Shown here: in pieces, positions 1 through 7,161 of the stretch
Numbering within the stretch: position 1 is the stretch's first letter
Layout: every line of letters starts with the position of its first letter
NCBI GenBank assembly: GCA_016180705.1
Contig: JACPAU010000199.1
Span: 1-12,134 of the forward strand
DNA from: Candidatus Methylomirabilota bacterium
GTDB lineage: Bacteria; Methylomirabilota; Methylomirabilia; Methylomirabilales; JACPAU01
Reading direction: 5' to 3'
DNA length: 12,134 nt
Notes under the pieces: model-generated
Told to the model about the DNA's origin: nothing
Database searches by the model: none
What the model saw: the letters and a program-made list of their open reading frames with translations, nothing else
Position numbers and translations under genes: made by a program

Positions 1-807
1 TCGAGCCTCTGCCCTTCCTGCGGGAAGATCAACAGCGTCCGCGCGCGCACCTGTTTCTACTGCGGCCAGGCCTATCCCGGCCTCTGGGGCTTCGGGCCTC
101 TCCTCACGCGCCTCCTCGGGCAACTCAGCTTCGCCCGGATCGTCATCGCGGTCTGCGTCGCGGCCTACGCGGTCTCCTTGCTCCTGGACGTCCGCGCCGC
201 CCTGCGCCCCCGAGGGCTCTTCAGCATCCTCGCGCCGAGCGGCGCGGCCCTCGACGCCCTCGGCATGACCGGCGCCGCCGCCTGGGCCGTCGGGAGGTGG
301 TGGACCCTCCTCACCGCCATCTACCTGCACGGGAGCCTGCTGCACCTCCTGTTCAACCTGCTCTGGGTCAACCAGCTCGCCCCTGCGGTGGCGGACCTCT
401 ACGGACGCTCGCGGCTGATCCTGATCTTTACCGCGGGCGGCGTCCTGGGCTTCGTGGTGTCAAACGGGGTCGGGGTGCCGTTCACCATCGGCGCCTCGGG
501 CGCGATCTTCGGCCTGCTCGGCGCCATGGTCTGCTACGGCAAAAGGCGCGGGGGGGCCTTCGGGGTGGCGATCCTCCGCCAGTACGGCCAGTGGGCGCTG
601 GTCCTCTTCGTCCTGGGCTTCCTGATGGCCGGGGTGAACAACTGGGCGCACGCGGGCGGCTTCGCGGGCGGCTACCTCGCGGCCGCGGCCCTCGGCACGA
701 ACGAGCGGCATCCGGAGCGCGGCGTTCACCACCTCGGCGCGGCCGCCGCCGTCGCCCTGACCGCGCTCGGCTTCCTGCTGGCCCTCTGGACCGCGTTCGC
801 GCGCTAA
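1..807 (+). CDS. Rhomboid-family intramembrane serine protease with N-terminal zinc ribbon (5' end outside window)
   Basis: The reading frame is open from base 1, so the gene is cut by the window edge; 268 residues are visible. The first residues hold a CxxC...CxxC zinc ribbon (CPSCG near residues 4-8, CFYCG near 18-22), followed by a first hydrophobic segment at about 45-62. The six-helix rhomboid core follows: an HGSLLHLLFN segment at about 110-119, the catalytic-serine motif GASGAIFG with Ser at bases 496-498 (residue 166), and the catalytic His in NNWAHAGG at bases 649-651 (residue 217). Rhomboids cleave transmembrane substrates inside the membrane; the substrate here is unknown. The zinc ribbon probably lies in the cytoplasm and may bind a partner (inference). 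The TAA stop lies inside the left arm of the adjacent inverted-repeat element, so the last residues may differ from the ancestral end. The gene converges with the arg cluster. Family confidence is high; the true start is not visible. Confidence 0.93.
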   Translation, partial: SSLCPSCGKINSVRARTCFYCGQAYPGLWGFGPLLTRLLGQLSFARIVIAVCVAAYAVSLLLDVRAALRPRGLFSILAPSGAALDALGMTGAAAWAVGRWWTLLTAIYLHGSLLHLLFNLLWVNQLAPAVADLYGRSRLILIFTAGGVLGFVVSNGVGVPFTIGASGAIFGLLGAMVCYGKRRGGAFGVAILRQYGQWALVLFVLGFLMAGVNNWAHAGGFAGGYLAAAALGTNERHPERGVHHLGAAAAVALTALGFLLALWTAFAR

Positions 808-818
808 TACAAACGACA
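804..818 (+). repeat. Left terminal inverted repeat of the putative MITE
   Basis: The 15-base word CTAATACAAACGACA is the exact reverse complement of bases 996-1010. Matching stops outward at base 803. The TAA stop codon of the rhomboid gene (805-807) lies within it. Confidence 0.88.
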
Positions 819-886
819 TACATTGTGTGGCACAAGGTCCGGGTGGCGCCGGATGCCGCCCGACGGCCCCCGTAGCGGAGGGGGGT

Positions 887-909
887 CCCATCGGCTCTTG
901 GCCGATGGG
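887..909. other. Hairpin 1 inside the putative MITE
   Basis: CCCATCGGC (887-895) pairs perfectly with GCCGATGGG (901-909) around the five-base loop TCTTG. No T-tract follows on either strand, so it is not a classical intrinsic terminator, though it could slow polymerase between the two convergent genes. Confidence 0.75.
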
Positions 910-931
910 GGGAACCACGGGAGGGTTCCCC
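909..931. other. Hairpin 2 inside the putative MITE
   Basis: GGGGAACC (909-916) pairs with GGTTCCCC (924-931) around a seven-base loop. It abuts hairpin 1 and shares base 909 with it, so the two could stack or compete. I do not recognise a known riboswitch or ribozyme consensus here. Confidence 0.7.
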
Positions 932-995
932 AGGGGGGCCGGGGGCCGGGGCGGCGCCGGCGAGCGACAGGATCCGGACCGTGTCACTTTCGTTC

Positions 996-1010
996 TGTCG
1001 TTTGTATTAG
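996..1010 (-). repeat. Right terminal inverted repeat of the putative MITE
   Basis: The 15-base word TGTCGTTTGTATTAG mirrors bases 804-818 without mismatch. It ends 21 bases before the end of the convergent lipoprotein gene. Confidence 0.88.
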
Positions 1011-1031
1011 ACGCGGGCTGCGCACCCTCGC

Positions 1032-2093
1032 TCACGGCGTGAGCAGAACCTCCGCGGACGGCGCGCTCTCGTTGCGCCGGCGCGCGCGGTCCACCGCTGT
1101 CACGGCGTAGGCGACGCGACCGGCCGGGGGCCGGTCCCGGTAGGCAGCCTCGGACACCGGCTCGGGCGTCAGGAGGAGTCGGCGGCCGTCCGGAAGGACC
1201 CGGCGGTAGACCCGGTACCCCAGCAGATCGGGCTCGGAGCTCGCGGTCCACTGGAGGCGGACCCCCTCCCCGTCCCGGACCGCGGCGAGGCCCCGCGGGG
1301 GCGCGGGCGGCGTCCGGTCCTCGGGGATCGCCTCGACCGATCCACCCGCCTCGCTCTCCGTCACCCCCGGCCCCTCACCCGCCACGGCCCGGACCGTGTA
1401 CCGATAGGGCCGCTCGCTCTCGACGTTCAGATCCACGTACCGGGTTCCCTGCACCGGAAAGCGGGTGATCCGGACCGGGCCGGGGCGAGCCCCGTCCTCC
1501 CGGTAGACGTGGTACCCGCTCACGGGCGAACCCTCCCCCGCCGGCGCCTGCCAGGAGAGCATCACCGCGCCCTCCTCGGCCTCGGCCCGGAGCCCCCGCG
1601 GCGGCGGGGGCGGCGGCCGCAGCTCGACGGCGGCGGACGCCGGAAGCCCGGAGACGCCCCGGTCGGTGACCGCGGCGACCTGGTAGGTATAGCGCACGCC
1701 GGAGGCGAGCGGCTCTCGCCCGCCGTCCACGTACCGGTAGACCTCCCCCTCCACGGTCGCGTTGTCGGGGTGGACGGCCCGGACGATGTCCAGCGGGCGG
1801 AGCGGAACGGCTTCCCCGGGCGGGCTGTCGGCGAGCGGCTCCGCCGCCCGGAGCAGCACGAAGTGGTCGAGGCCGGCCGGCAAGGACCCGTCGGCGTTGC
1901 GGGCCGGGCGGGCCCAGCGCAGCACGACGGTTCGCCCTTCGGCTTTCGCGCTGAGCGCGACACCGGCGGGGAGGGCGGGCCGCGGGGGGACCGGCGGCCC
2001 CTTGCGCCCGCAGGCACCTCCGAAGAGGGCGAGGACAGCAGAGACGAGGAGGAACGCGATCCGTGCGAGACGACTGAGCCCTGAGCGGCTCAT
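1032..2093 (-). CDS. LptM-like lipoprotein with three fibronectin type III repeats
   Basis: The protein has 353 residues. An arginine-containing N-terminus is followed by a hydrophobic stretch (about 12-24) and the lipoprotein cysteine at residue 28 in GGACGRKGPPVPP. This resembles the short motif after the lipidated cysteine in LptM/YifL proteins (CGxKGP). The rest is three FnIII-like beta-sandwich repeats at about 40-160, 164-256 and 262-353, each with a conserved Trp near its start (LRW, LSW, LQW) and a Y-x-Y/V-x-A core near its end, joined by proline-rich linkers. It is probably anchored in the inner or outer membrane facing the periplasm. An upstream in-frame extension was rejected because the ATG at 2093 starts the signal peptide and overlaps the argH stop as ATGA. 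In Proteobacteria, lptM-type lipoprotein genes often sit between argH and lysA, so position supports the match; lysA is absent here. A role in LPS transport is not shown by the sequence. Confidence 0.85.
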   Translation of the reverse strand: MSRSGLSRLARIAFLLVSAVLALFGGACGRKGPPVPPRPALPAGVALSAKAEGRTVVLRWARPARNADGSLPAGLDHFVLLRAAEPLADSPPGEAVPLRPLDIVRAVHPDNATVEGEVYRYVDGGREPLASGVRYTYQVAAVTDRGVSGLPASAAVELRPPPPPPRGLRAEAEEGAVMLSWQAPAGEGSPVSGYHVYREDGARPGPVRITRFPVQGTRYVDLNVESERPYRYTVRAVAGEGPGVTESEAGGSVEAIPEDRTPPAPPRGLAAVRDGEGVRLQWTASSEPDLLGYRVYRRVLPDGRRLLLTPEPVSEAAYRDRPPAGRVAYAVTAVDRARRRNESAPSAEVLLTP

Positions 2094-3487
2094 GCGCCCT
2101 TCCGCGCGGCGCGCAGGCGCGCCCGGGCCTCCGCGAGCGCCTCCCGGACCCGGGCTCGGGCCGTCCCCCCGGGGCTCAGCCGCCGGTCCACGCAGGCCTC
2201 CAGACGCAAGAAGGAGTGCACGTCCTCGCCGAAGTATGGGGAGAAGGCCCGCAGGGCTTCGAGGGGCAACTCCGCGATTCGCTTCTTCTCGGCCAGGCAC
2301 CGCTTCGCGATCTGGCCCACCACCTCGTGGGCCTGGCGGAAGGGCAGGCCCTTCGCCACCAGGTAGTCGGCCAGGTCGGTGGCGTCGAGCAGGCCCTCTT
2401 CCGCGGCGGCCCGCATCCGATCGGTGCGGACCTGCATGCCCGTCAGGAGCGGGGCGAGCACGGCGAGCGTGGCCGCGAGGGTGTCAGCGGCGTCGAAGAC
2501 CCGCTCCTTGTCCTCCTGCATGTCCCGGTTGTAGGCAAGCGGCAGGCCTTTCAGGGCGACCAGGAGCGCCACGAGGTCCCCGACGACCCGCCCGGCCTTT
2601 CCCCGGGCGAGCTCCGCTACGTCGGGGTTCTTCTTCTGGGGCATCATGCTCGACCCGGTGGCGAAGGCGTCCGGCAGCTCCACGAACCCGAATTCGCTGG
2701 AAGCCCAGAGGGTGATCTCCTCGGCCAGGCGGCTCACGTGCACCATCGTCACGGCGGCCGCCGCGAGGAACTCCAGGGCGAAGTCGCGGTCGGCCACGGC
2801 ATCCAGGCTGTTGCGGCTGACCGCAGGGAAGTTGAGCAGGTGGGCCAAATACTCCCGGTCCACGGCGAACGTGGTCCCGGCCAGCGCCCCGGACCCGAGA
2901 GGGAGCACGTCCACGCGCCCGAGGCAGTCGGTCAAGCGGGCGGCGTCCCGCTCGAACATCTCCACGTAGGCCAGGCAGTGATGGGCGAAGAGGATCGGCT
3001 GGGCCCGCTGCAGGTGGGTGTAGCCGGGGAGGATGGCCTCGGGGTGGGCCTCGGCGAGTGTGAGCAGGGCCTCCTGGACGCCGTGGAGGAGCCGGCGGAG
3101 GGCGCCGATCTCGGCCCGAAGGTAGAGGCGGAGGTCGAGGGCGACCTGGTCGTTGCGGCTCCGGCCGGTGTGGAGCTTGCCGCCGAGCGTCCCGATGCGC
3201 TCGATGAGGCGGCGCTCCACGTACATGTGGATGTCTTCGAAGGAGGGGTCGTCGGGGACTCCCTCGCGCTCGATCTCCCGGCCCACCTCCTCCAGGCCCC
3301 GGACGATCTTCTCGGTCTCCTCGGGGGTGAGCACGCCGGCCTTCTGGAGGCCACGGGCCCACGCGATGCTCCCCTCGATGTCGTAGCGGGCCAGGCGCCG
3401 GTCGAAGGCCAGGGAGGCCGTGAAGTCCTCCACCCGTCTGTCGGTCGGCGCCTCGAAACGCCCGCTCCAGGGCTTCTTCTCCACCAC
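2090..3487 (-). CDS. argH: Argininosuccinate lyase
   Basis: This cytoplasmic homotetramer splits argininosuccinate into arginine and fumarate, the last step of arginine synthesis. The 465-residue length is normal for the family. Visible motifs are TGRSRNDQ (107-114), the THLQRAQP segment (157-164) with its conserved Thr-His, and the aspartase/fumarase-superfamily signature GSSMMPQKKNP (278-288), which carries the catalytic serine loop. The start is a GTG at 3487, immediately followed by a second GTG, with an AGAGGAAGG ribosome site a few bases upstream. The last codon overlaps the downstream lipoprotein start by four bases. Unlike the rest of the arg cluster, it is separated from argG by 228 bases containing an inverted repeat, so it may be regulated or transcribed partly on its own (inference). 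No lesions are seen. Confidence 0.97.
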   Translation of the reverse strand: MVEKKPWSGRFEAPTDRRVEDFTASLAFDRRLARYDIEGSIAWARGLQKAGVLTPEETEKIVRGLEEVGREIEREGVPDDPSFEDIHMYVERRLIERIGTLGGKLHTGRSRNDQVALDLRLYLRAEIGALRRLLHGVQEALLTLAEAHPEAILPGYTHLQRAQPILFAHHCLAYVEMFERDAARLTDCLGRVDVLPLGSGALAGTTFAVDREYLAHLLNFPAVSRNSLDAVADRDFALEFLAAAAVTMVHVSRLAEEITLWASSEFGFVELPDAFATGSSMMPQKKNPDVAELARGKAGRVVGDLVALLVALKGLPLAYNRDMQEDKERVFDAADTLAATLAVLAPLLTGMQVRTDRMRAAAEEGLLDATDLADYLVAKGLPFRQAHEVVGQIAKRCLAEKKRIAELPLEALRAFSPYFGEDVHSFLRLEACVDRRLSPGGTARARVREALAEARARLRAARKGA

Positions 3488-3491
3488 GGTA

Positions 3492-3500
3492 CCTTCCTCT
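3492..3500 (-). promoter_or_regulatory. Ribosome binding site of argH
   Basis: On the minus strand this reads AGAGGAAGG, ending four bases before the GTG start at 3487. It decides for the tandem GTG-GTG start over downstream alternatives. Confidence 0.6.
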
Positions 3501-3546
3501 GTTTCCCCAGCCCCTGTCTACCGCGAGACCCGATCGTCGGTAGGCC

Positions 3547-3694
3547 GGCCAGGCTTTTCCCGGGCCGGCATCCGGCGACGCGGAGAGCCTCGGCGCGACC
3601 CCTTTTGGCCTGGCCAGGCGCCCGGGCCCGCCCCCGACGCAGCCCTGTCTGGGTATCGGGCGGAGGAGGGGGCGGGTCCGGGAAAAGCCTGGCC
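3547..3694. repeat. Long-span inverted repeat with a repeated palindrome in the argG-argH spacer
   Basis: GGCCAGGCTTTTCCCGG (3547-3563) is matched exactly in inverse orientation at 3678-3694. Pairing continues beyond a single mismatch on the inner side and a one-base bulge on the outer side. The 12-base palindrome GCCTGGCCAGGC occurs at 3608-3619 and 3687-3698, and as a copy lacking one T near 3544-3554. The 228-base spacer holds no credible gene. In the argG-argH transcript it could form a long stem that limits read-through or protects the upstream message. It could also be a dispersed REP/MITE-like repeat or a set of protein binding sites. No consensus is recognised. Confidence 0.65.
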
Positions 3695-3715
3695 AGGCCA
3701 GCGGACTCGCCGTCG

Positions 3716-4936
3716 CTAGCGGCCGCGGCTCAGGGCCCGCTGGGTGAGCGCCCGGAGCCGCAGCCGGAGCGCGTTCAGGCGGATGAACCCCTCCGCGTCC
3801 CGCTGCCGGTAGACCGGGTCCTCCTCGAAGGTCGCGTAGGCGGGATCGTAGAGGGAGACCTTGGACTTGCGCCCCACCACGGTGCAGCCGCCCCGGTAGA
3901 GCTTCAGGCGGGCCGTCCCGGTGACGGTGCGCTGGCTCTCCTCGATGGCCGCCCGCAGCATCTCCATCTCGGGGGAGAACCAATAGCCGTAGTAAACCAT
4001 CTCGGCGAAGCGGGGGGTGAGGCTGTCCCGCAGGTGCATCACCTCCCGGTCCATCGTGATGGACTCCACGGCCCGGTGCGCCGCGTGCAGGATCGTCCCC
4101 CCGGGCGTCTCGTAAACCCCCCTCGACTTCATCCCCACGTACCGGTTCTCGACCAGGTCCACGCGGCCGACGCCGTTTCGCCCGCCGACGCGGTTGACGT
4201 GCTCGAGGAGGGCGACCGGGCCCATCCGGCGCCCGTCCACGGCGACCGGCACCCCCTGCTCGAAGTCCACCTCCAGGACGGTCGGGCGGGCCGGGGCTTT
4301 CTCCGGGGCCACGGTTAGGGTGAACATGTCGGCGGGGGGCTCCACCCAGGGATCCTCCAGGATCCCGCCCTCGAAGGAGAGGTGGAAGAGGTTCCGGTCG
4401 CTGCTGTAGGGCTTCGCCTTCGTCACCGGGACCGGGATGCCGTGCCGCTTCGCGTAAGCCACGAGGTCCGAGCGCGACTTGAACTCCCACTCCCGCCACG
4501 GGGCGACGATGCGGATACCGGGGTCGAAGGCCAGGTAGGTCAGCTCGAACCGCACCTGGTCGTTCCCCTTCCCGGTCGCCCCGTGGGCCACGGCGTCCGC
4601 CCCCTCCGCCTCCACCACGGCCATCTGCCCCTTCGCGATGAGGGGACGGGCCATCGAGGTCCCGAGCAGGTATCCCCCCTCGTAGACGGCGTTGGCCTTC
4701 AGACAGGGGAACACGAAGTCCCGGACGAACTCCTCCCTGAGATCCTCGACGACGACCTTGCCGGCCCCCGTCCTCCGTGCCTTCTCGCGGACCGGGCCGA
4801 TCTCCTCCCCCTGGCCGATGTCGGCCACGAAGGCGATGACCTCGCAGCCGTACCGCTCCAGCAGCCACTTCAGGATGACGGAGGTGTCGAGGCCTCCGGA
4901 GTAGGCCAGGACGATCTTGCGAATCGCGCCCGCCAT
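3716..4936 (-). CDS. argG: Argininosuccinate synthase
   Basis: It joins citrulline and aspartate using ATP, giving argininosuccinate, AMP and pyrophosphate. The 406-residue length matches the common short bacterial type rather than the longer E. coli enzyme. The N-type ATP pyrophosphatase P-loop SGGLDTS is at residues 13-19. The citrulline/aspartate-binding EGGYLLGTS (86-94), [13 protein letters not shown] (119-131) and [13 protein letters not shown] (271-283) are intact. The ATG at 4936 was chosen over an upstream in-frame start because translation then begins directly before the beta strand leading into the P-loop, and GGGAGGGG (4940-4947) provides a well-placed ribosome site. A gap of 76 bases separates it from argF upstream. 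It ends with TAG just before the inverted-repeat spacer. Confidence 0.97.
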   Translation of the reverse strand: MAGAIRKIVLAYSGGLDTSVILKWLLERYGCEVIAFVADIGQGEEIGPVREKARRTGAGKVVVEDLREEFVRDFVFPCLKANAVYEGGYLLGTSMARPLIAKGQMAVVEAEGADAVAHGATGKGNDQVRFELTYLAFDPGIRIVAPWREWEFKSRSDLVAYAKRHGIPVPVTKAKPYSSDRNLFHLSFEGGILEDPWVEPPADMFTLTVAPEKAPARPTVLEVDFEQGVPVAVDGRRMGPVALLEHVNRVGGRNGVGRVDLVENRYVGMKSRGVYETPGGTILHAAHRAVESITMDREVMHLRDSLTPRFAEMVYYGYWFSPEMEMLRAAIEESQRTVTGTARLKLYRGGCTVVGRKSKVSLYDPAYATFEEDPVYRQRDAEGFIRLNALRLRLRALTQRALSRGR

Positions 4937-5012
4937 GCGCCCCTCCCGGCCGGGCGGGCCGGGTCGTCCCAATGCGCCGCCTCTTCCACCGCGCCTCACA
5001 CCCACCGGAGGC

Positions 5013-5954
5013 TCACCGGGGCCCGCCCTGCCGCCCCAGGAGGGCGACCAGGAGGGCCTTCTGTACGTGGAGCTTGTTCTCCGCCTCGTCGAAGACCACG
5101 GAGTGCGGCCCGTCGATCACCTCATCGGTGATCTCCTCCCCCCGGTGGGCCGGCAGGCAGTGCATCACCAGGACGTCGGGGCGGGCCAGGCTGACCAGGG
5201 CCCGGTTCACCTGGAACGGCTGGAAGACCTTCACCCGCTTCGCCCGCTCCTCTTCCTGCCCCATGCTCGTCCAGACGTCGGTATAGATGACGTCCGCTCC
5301 CCGGGCCGCCGCCGCGGGGTCGTGGAGGACCTGGATGCACGCTCCCGTTCCCTTGGCGTCCTCTCGGGCCTGGTGCAGGATGCTCGGGTCCGGCTCGTAG
5401 CCCCTCGGGCAGGCGATGGTGAGGTCCACCCCCGTCTTGGCCGCCCCGGTGCACCAGGCGTTGGCCACGTTGTTCCCGTCCCCGATGAAGGCCACCCGGC
5501 AGCCCGTCAGGTCGCCCCGCTTCTCCCGGATGGTGAAGAGATCCACCAGGATCTGACAGGGGTGCAGCAGATCGGTCAGGCCGTTGATGACCGGGACGCT
5601 GGCGTGCTCGGCCAGCTCCACCACCACCTGGTGCCGGAAGGTCCGGGCGACGATCCCGTCCACCCAGCGGGAGAGGTTCCGCGCCCCGTCCGCCACCGTC
5701 TCCCGCTCCCCCAGGCGGATGTCCTGCGGAGCCAGGTAGATGGCGTGCCCGCCGAGCTGCGTCATCCCGGCCTCGAAGGTGACTCTCGTCCGGAGGGAGG
5801 GCTTCTCGAAGATGAGGGCCAGCGTCTCGCCGGGGAGGAGCGCGTGCGGGATCCCGGCCCGCTGCTTCGCCTTCAGGTCGGCGGCCTGATCGAGCAGCGC
5901 CGCCAACTCGGCGGCAGACCAGTCGTGGAGACTGACCAAGTCCCGCTTGCTCAC
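5013..5954 (-). CDS. argF: Ornithine carbamoyltransferase (anabolic type)
   Basis: It transfers the carbamoyl group from carbamoyl phosphate to ornithine, giving citrulline. The 313 residues contain the carbamoyl-phosphate motif SLRTR (53-57), HPCQ (131-134), the mobile SMG loop in DVWTSMGQE (226-234) that contacts ornithine, and the catalytic [10 protein letters not shown] (265-274). The HCLP motif and SMG loop identify ornithine rather than aspartate, putrescine or N-acetylornithine as substrate (family knowledge). The start is a GTG at 5954 overlapping the argD stop as GTGA, preceded by GGAGG with a four-base spacer. A longer upstream start reads low-complexity Gly/Pro-rich sequence inside argD and was rejected. 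Pathway order and context point to biosynthesis rather than the arginine deiminase route. Confidence 0.96.
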   Translation of the reverse strand: MSKRDLVSLHDWSAAELAALLDQAADLKAKQRAGIPHALLPGETLALIFEKPSLRTRVTFEAGMTQLGGHAIYLAPQDIRLGERETVADGARNLSRWVDGIVARTFRHQVVVELAEHASVPVINGLTDLLHPCQILVDLFTIREKRGDLTGCRVAFIGDGNNVANAWCTGAAKTGVDLTIACPRGYEPDPSILHQAREDAKGTGACIQVLHDPAAAARGADVIYTDVWTSMGQEEERAKRVKVFQPFQVNRALVSLARPDVLVMHCLPAHRGEEITDEVIDGPHSVVFDEAENKLHVQKALLVALLGRQGGPR

Positions 5955-7144
5955 GCCGCCTCCGCCAGGACCCCTTCCAGGATCGCCAGCCCCTCGTCCG
6001 CCTCCGCCTCGCCCAGGATCAAGGGCGGGACCAGGCGCAGGACGTTGTCCCCCGCCGTGAGGATCAGGAGGCCCCGCTCCAGGCACCGGCTGACGATCGC
6101 CTTCGCGTCCGTGCCCACCTCGATGCCGATCAGCAGCCCCCGCCCCCGGACCGCCCGGAGGAGGGGGAGGCGGGCCTGGAGCCCCTGGAGGCGCTCGAGG
6201 ATCCGGGCGCCGAGGCGGGCCGCCCGGCCCGGCAGATCCTCCTCGAGGATGGTCTGCAGGGTCTCGAGGGCCACCGCCGAGGCGAAGGGGTTGCCGCCGA
6301 AGGTGGCGGCGTGCGTCCCGGGGGTGAAGGCCGCCATGACCTCCTCCCGGGCCAGCATCGCCCCGATCGGGATCCCCCCGGCGAGCGCCTTCGCGAGCGT
6401 CAGGATGTCGGGCGCCACGCCCGCCTGCTGGTAGGCGAAGAGGGTGCCCGTCCGCCCGAGCCCCGTCTGGACCTCGTCGAAGATGAGCAGGAGCCCCCGC
6501 TCGTCGCAGAGTCTCCGGAGACCGGCCAGGTAGCCGTCGGCCGCCACCCGCACGCCCCCCTCCCCCTGGATCGGCTCCACCAGGACCGCCGCCGTCCGGG
6601 CATCCACCGCCAGCTCCACCGCCCGGAGGTCGTTGAAGGGGACGTACTTGAAGCCCGGGACCAGGGGCTCGAACCCCCGGTGGTACTTCTCCTGGGCCGT
6701 GGCGCTGACCGTCGCCATCGTCCGGCCGTGGAAGGAGCCCTGCATCGTGATGACCTCGGTCCGGTCGCTGCTCACCCGCTCCTTCATGTACTTCCGGCCG
6801 AGCTTCAGGGCGGCCTCGTTGGCCTCGGCGCCGCTGTTGCAGAAGAAGGCCCGGTCGGCGAAAGAGTGCCGGCAGAGCAGTTCGGCCAGCCGCGCCTGGG
6901 GCTCGATGTGGTAGAGGTTGCTGACGTGCAGGAGCCGCCGGGCCTGCTCCGTGATGGCCCGCAGCAGGCGCGGATGAGCGTGCCCCAGGGCGCAGACGGC
7001 GATCCCGGCCACGAAGTCCAGGTAGGCCTTGCCGTCGGCGTCCCAGACCCGGCAGCCCTCCCCCCGGACCAGGGCGACGGGGAAGCGGGCGTAGGTGGCG
7101 GCGACGTACTTGCCGGTGAGGGCGATGATCTCCTGGTTGGTCAC
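5951..7144 (-). CDS. argD: Acetylornithine aminotransferase
   Basis: This class III PLP-dependent aminotransferase makes N-acetylornithine from N-acetylglutamate semialdehyde using glutamate; many homologues also act on succinyldiaminopimelate in lysine synthesis. Length is 397 residues. Visible features are the cofactor phosphate-binding NSGAEANE (103-110), GSFHGRT (136-142), the PLP-contacting Asp223 in FDEVQTGLGRTG (222-233), and the Schiff-base lysine 252 in LAKALAGG. It starts with GTG at 7144, with GGGGAGG just upstream and a 17-base gap after argB. The start context GGAGGCGGCGTGA is identical to that of argF. Its stop overlaps the argF start, which suggests translational coupling. The assignment over ornithine or GABA aminotransferases rests on motifs plus operon position. 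Confidence 0.95.
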   Translation of the reverse strand: MTNQEIIALTGKYVAATYARFPVALVRGEGCRVWDADGKAYLDFVAGIAVCALGHAHPRLLRAITEQARRLLHVSNLYHIEPQARLAELLCRHSFADRAFFCNSGAEANEAALKLGRKYMKERVSSDRTEVITMQGSFHGRTMATVSATAQEKYHRGFEPLVPGFKYVPFNDLRAVELAVDARTAAVLVEPIQGEGGVRVAADGYLAGLRRLCDERGLLLIFDEVQTGLGRTGTLFAYQQAGVAPDILTLAKALAGGIPIGAMLAREEVMAAFTPGTHAATFGGNPFASAVALETLQTILEEDLPGRAARLGARILERLQGLQARLPLLRAVRGRGLLIGIEVGTDAKAIVSRCLERGLLILTAGDNVLRLVPPLILGEAEADEGLAILEGVLAEAA

Positions 7145-7161
7145 GCCGCCTCCCCGCCCCC

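Larger units (their letters stand above)
804..1010. mobile_element. Putative MITE-like element with perfect 15-bp terminal inverted repeats
   Basis: The intergenic region between the two convergent genes is bounded by CTAATACAAACGACA and its exact reverse complement. Complementarity continues inward with gaps: GTGGCAC (827-833) pairs with GTGTCAC (981-987), and GGTCCGG (836-842) pairs with CCGGACC (974-980), giving arms of about 37-39 bp. The ends are AT-rich in a GC-rich genome. The interior has no credible gene but has two back-to-back hairpins. Size, architecture and lack of coding capacity fit a non-autonomous miniature inverted-repeat transposable element. A clear target-site duplication is not visible (CGCG appears on both sides at slightly different offsets). 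It could instead be a dispersed structured repeat or a bidirectional terminator. No transposase family can be named from the sequence. Confidence 0.6.

Noticed and set aside
804..1010. CRISPR array or known riboswitch in the rhomboid-lipoprotein gap
   Set aside because: There are no regularly spaced direct repeats, and no recognised riboswitch consensus. Symmetry is inverted and terminal, as in a transposable element. The region lies between gene 3' ends, where a riboswitch would have no target.
1030..1044. Small hairpin GCTCAC/GTGAGC over the lipoprotein stop codon
   Set aside because: The stem is six base pairs with a three-base loop and no T-tract; it falls within what GC-rich sequence gives by chance, and partly within coding sequence.
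823..1110. Short open frames inside the putative MITE (such as 823-1110 and 827-1042)
   Set aside because: They are Gly/Arg/Pro-rich without motif, run through the hairpins and right terminal repeat, and one continues antisense into the lipoprotein gene. They are not credible genes.
2484..4868. A very long minus-strand open frame across argH and argG, and a 700-codon plus-strand frame at 2216-4318
   Set aside because: Both overlap well-supported argH and argG in other frames, and their translations are low-complexity Gly/Pro/Arg/His-rich with no domain signal. This is the expected shadow of high GC at third codon positions.
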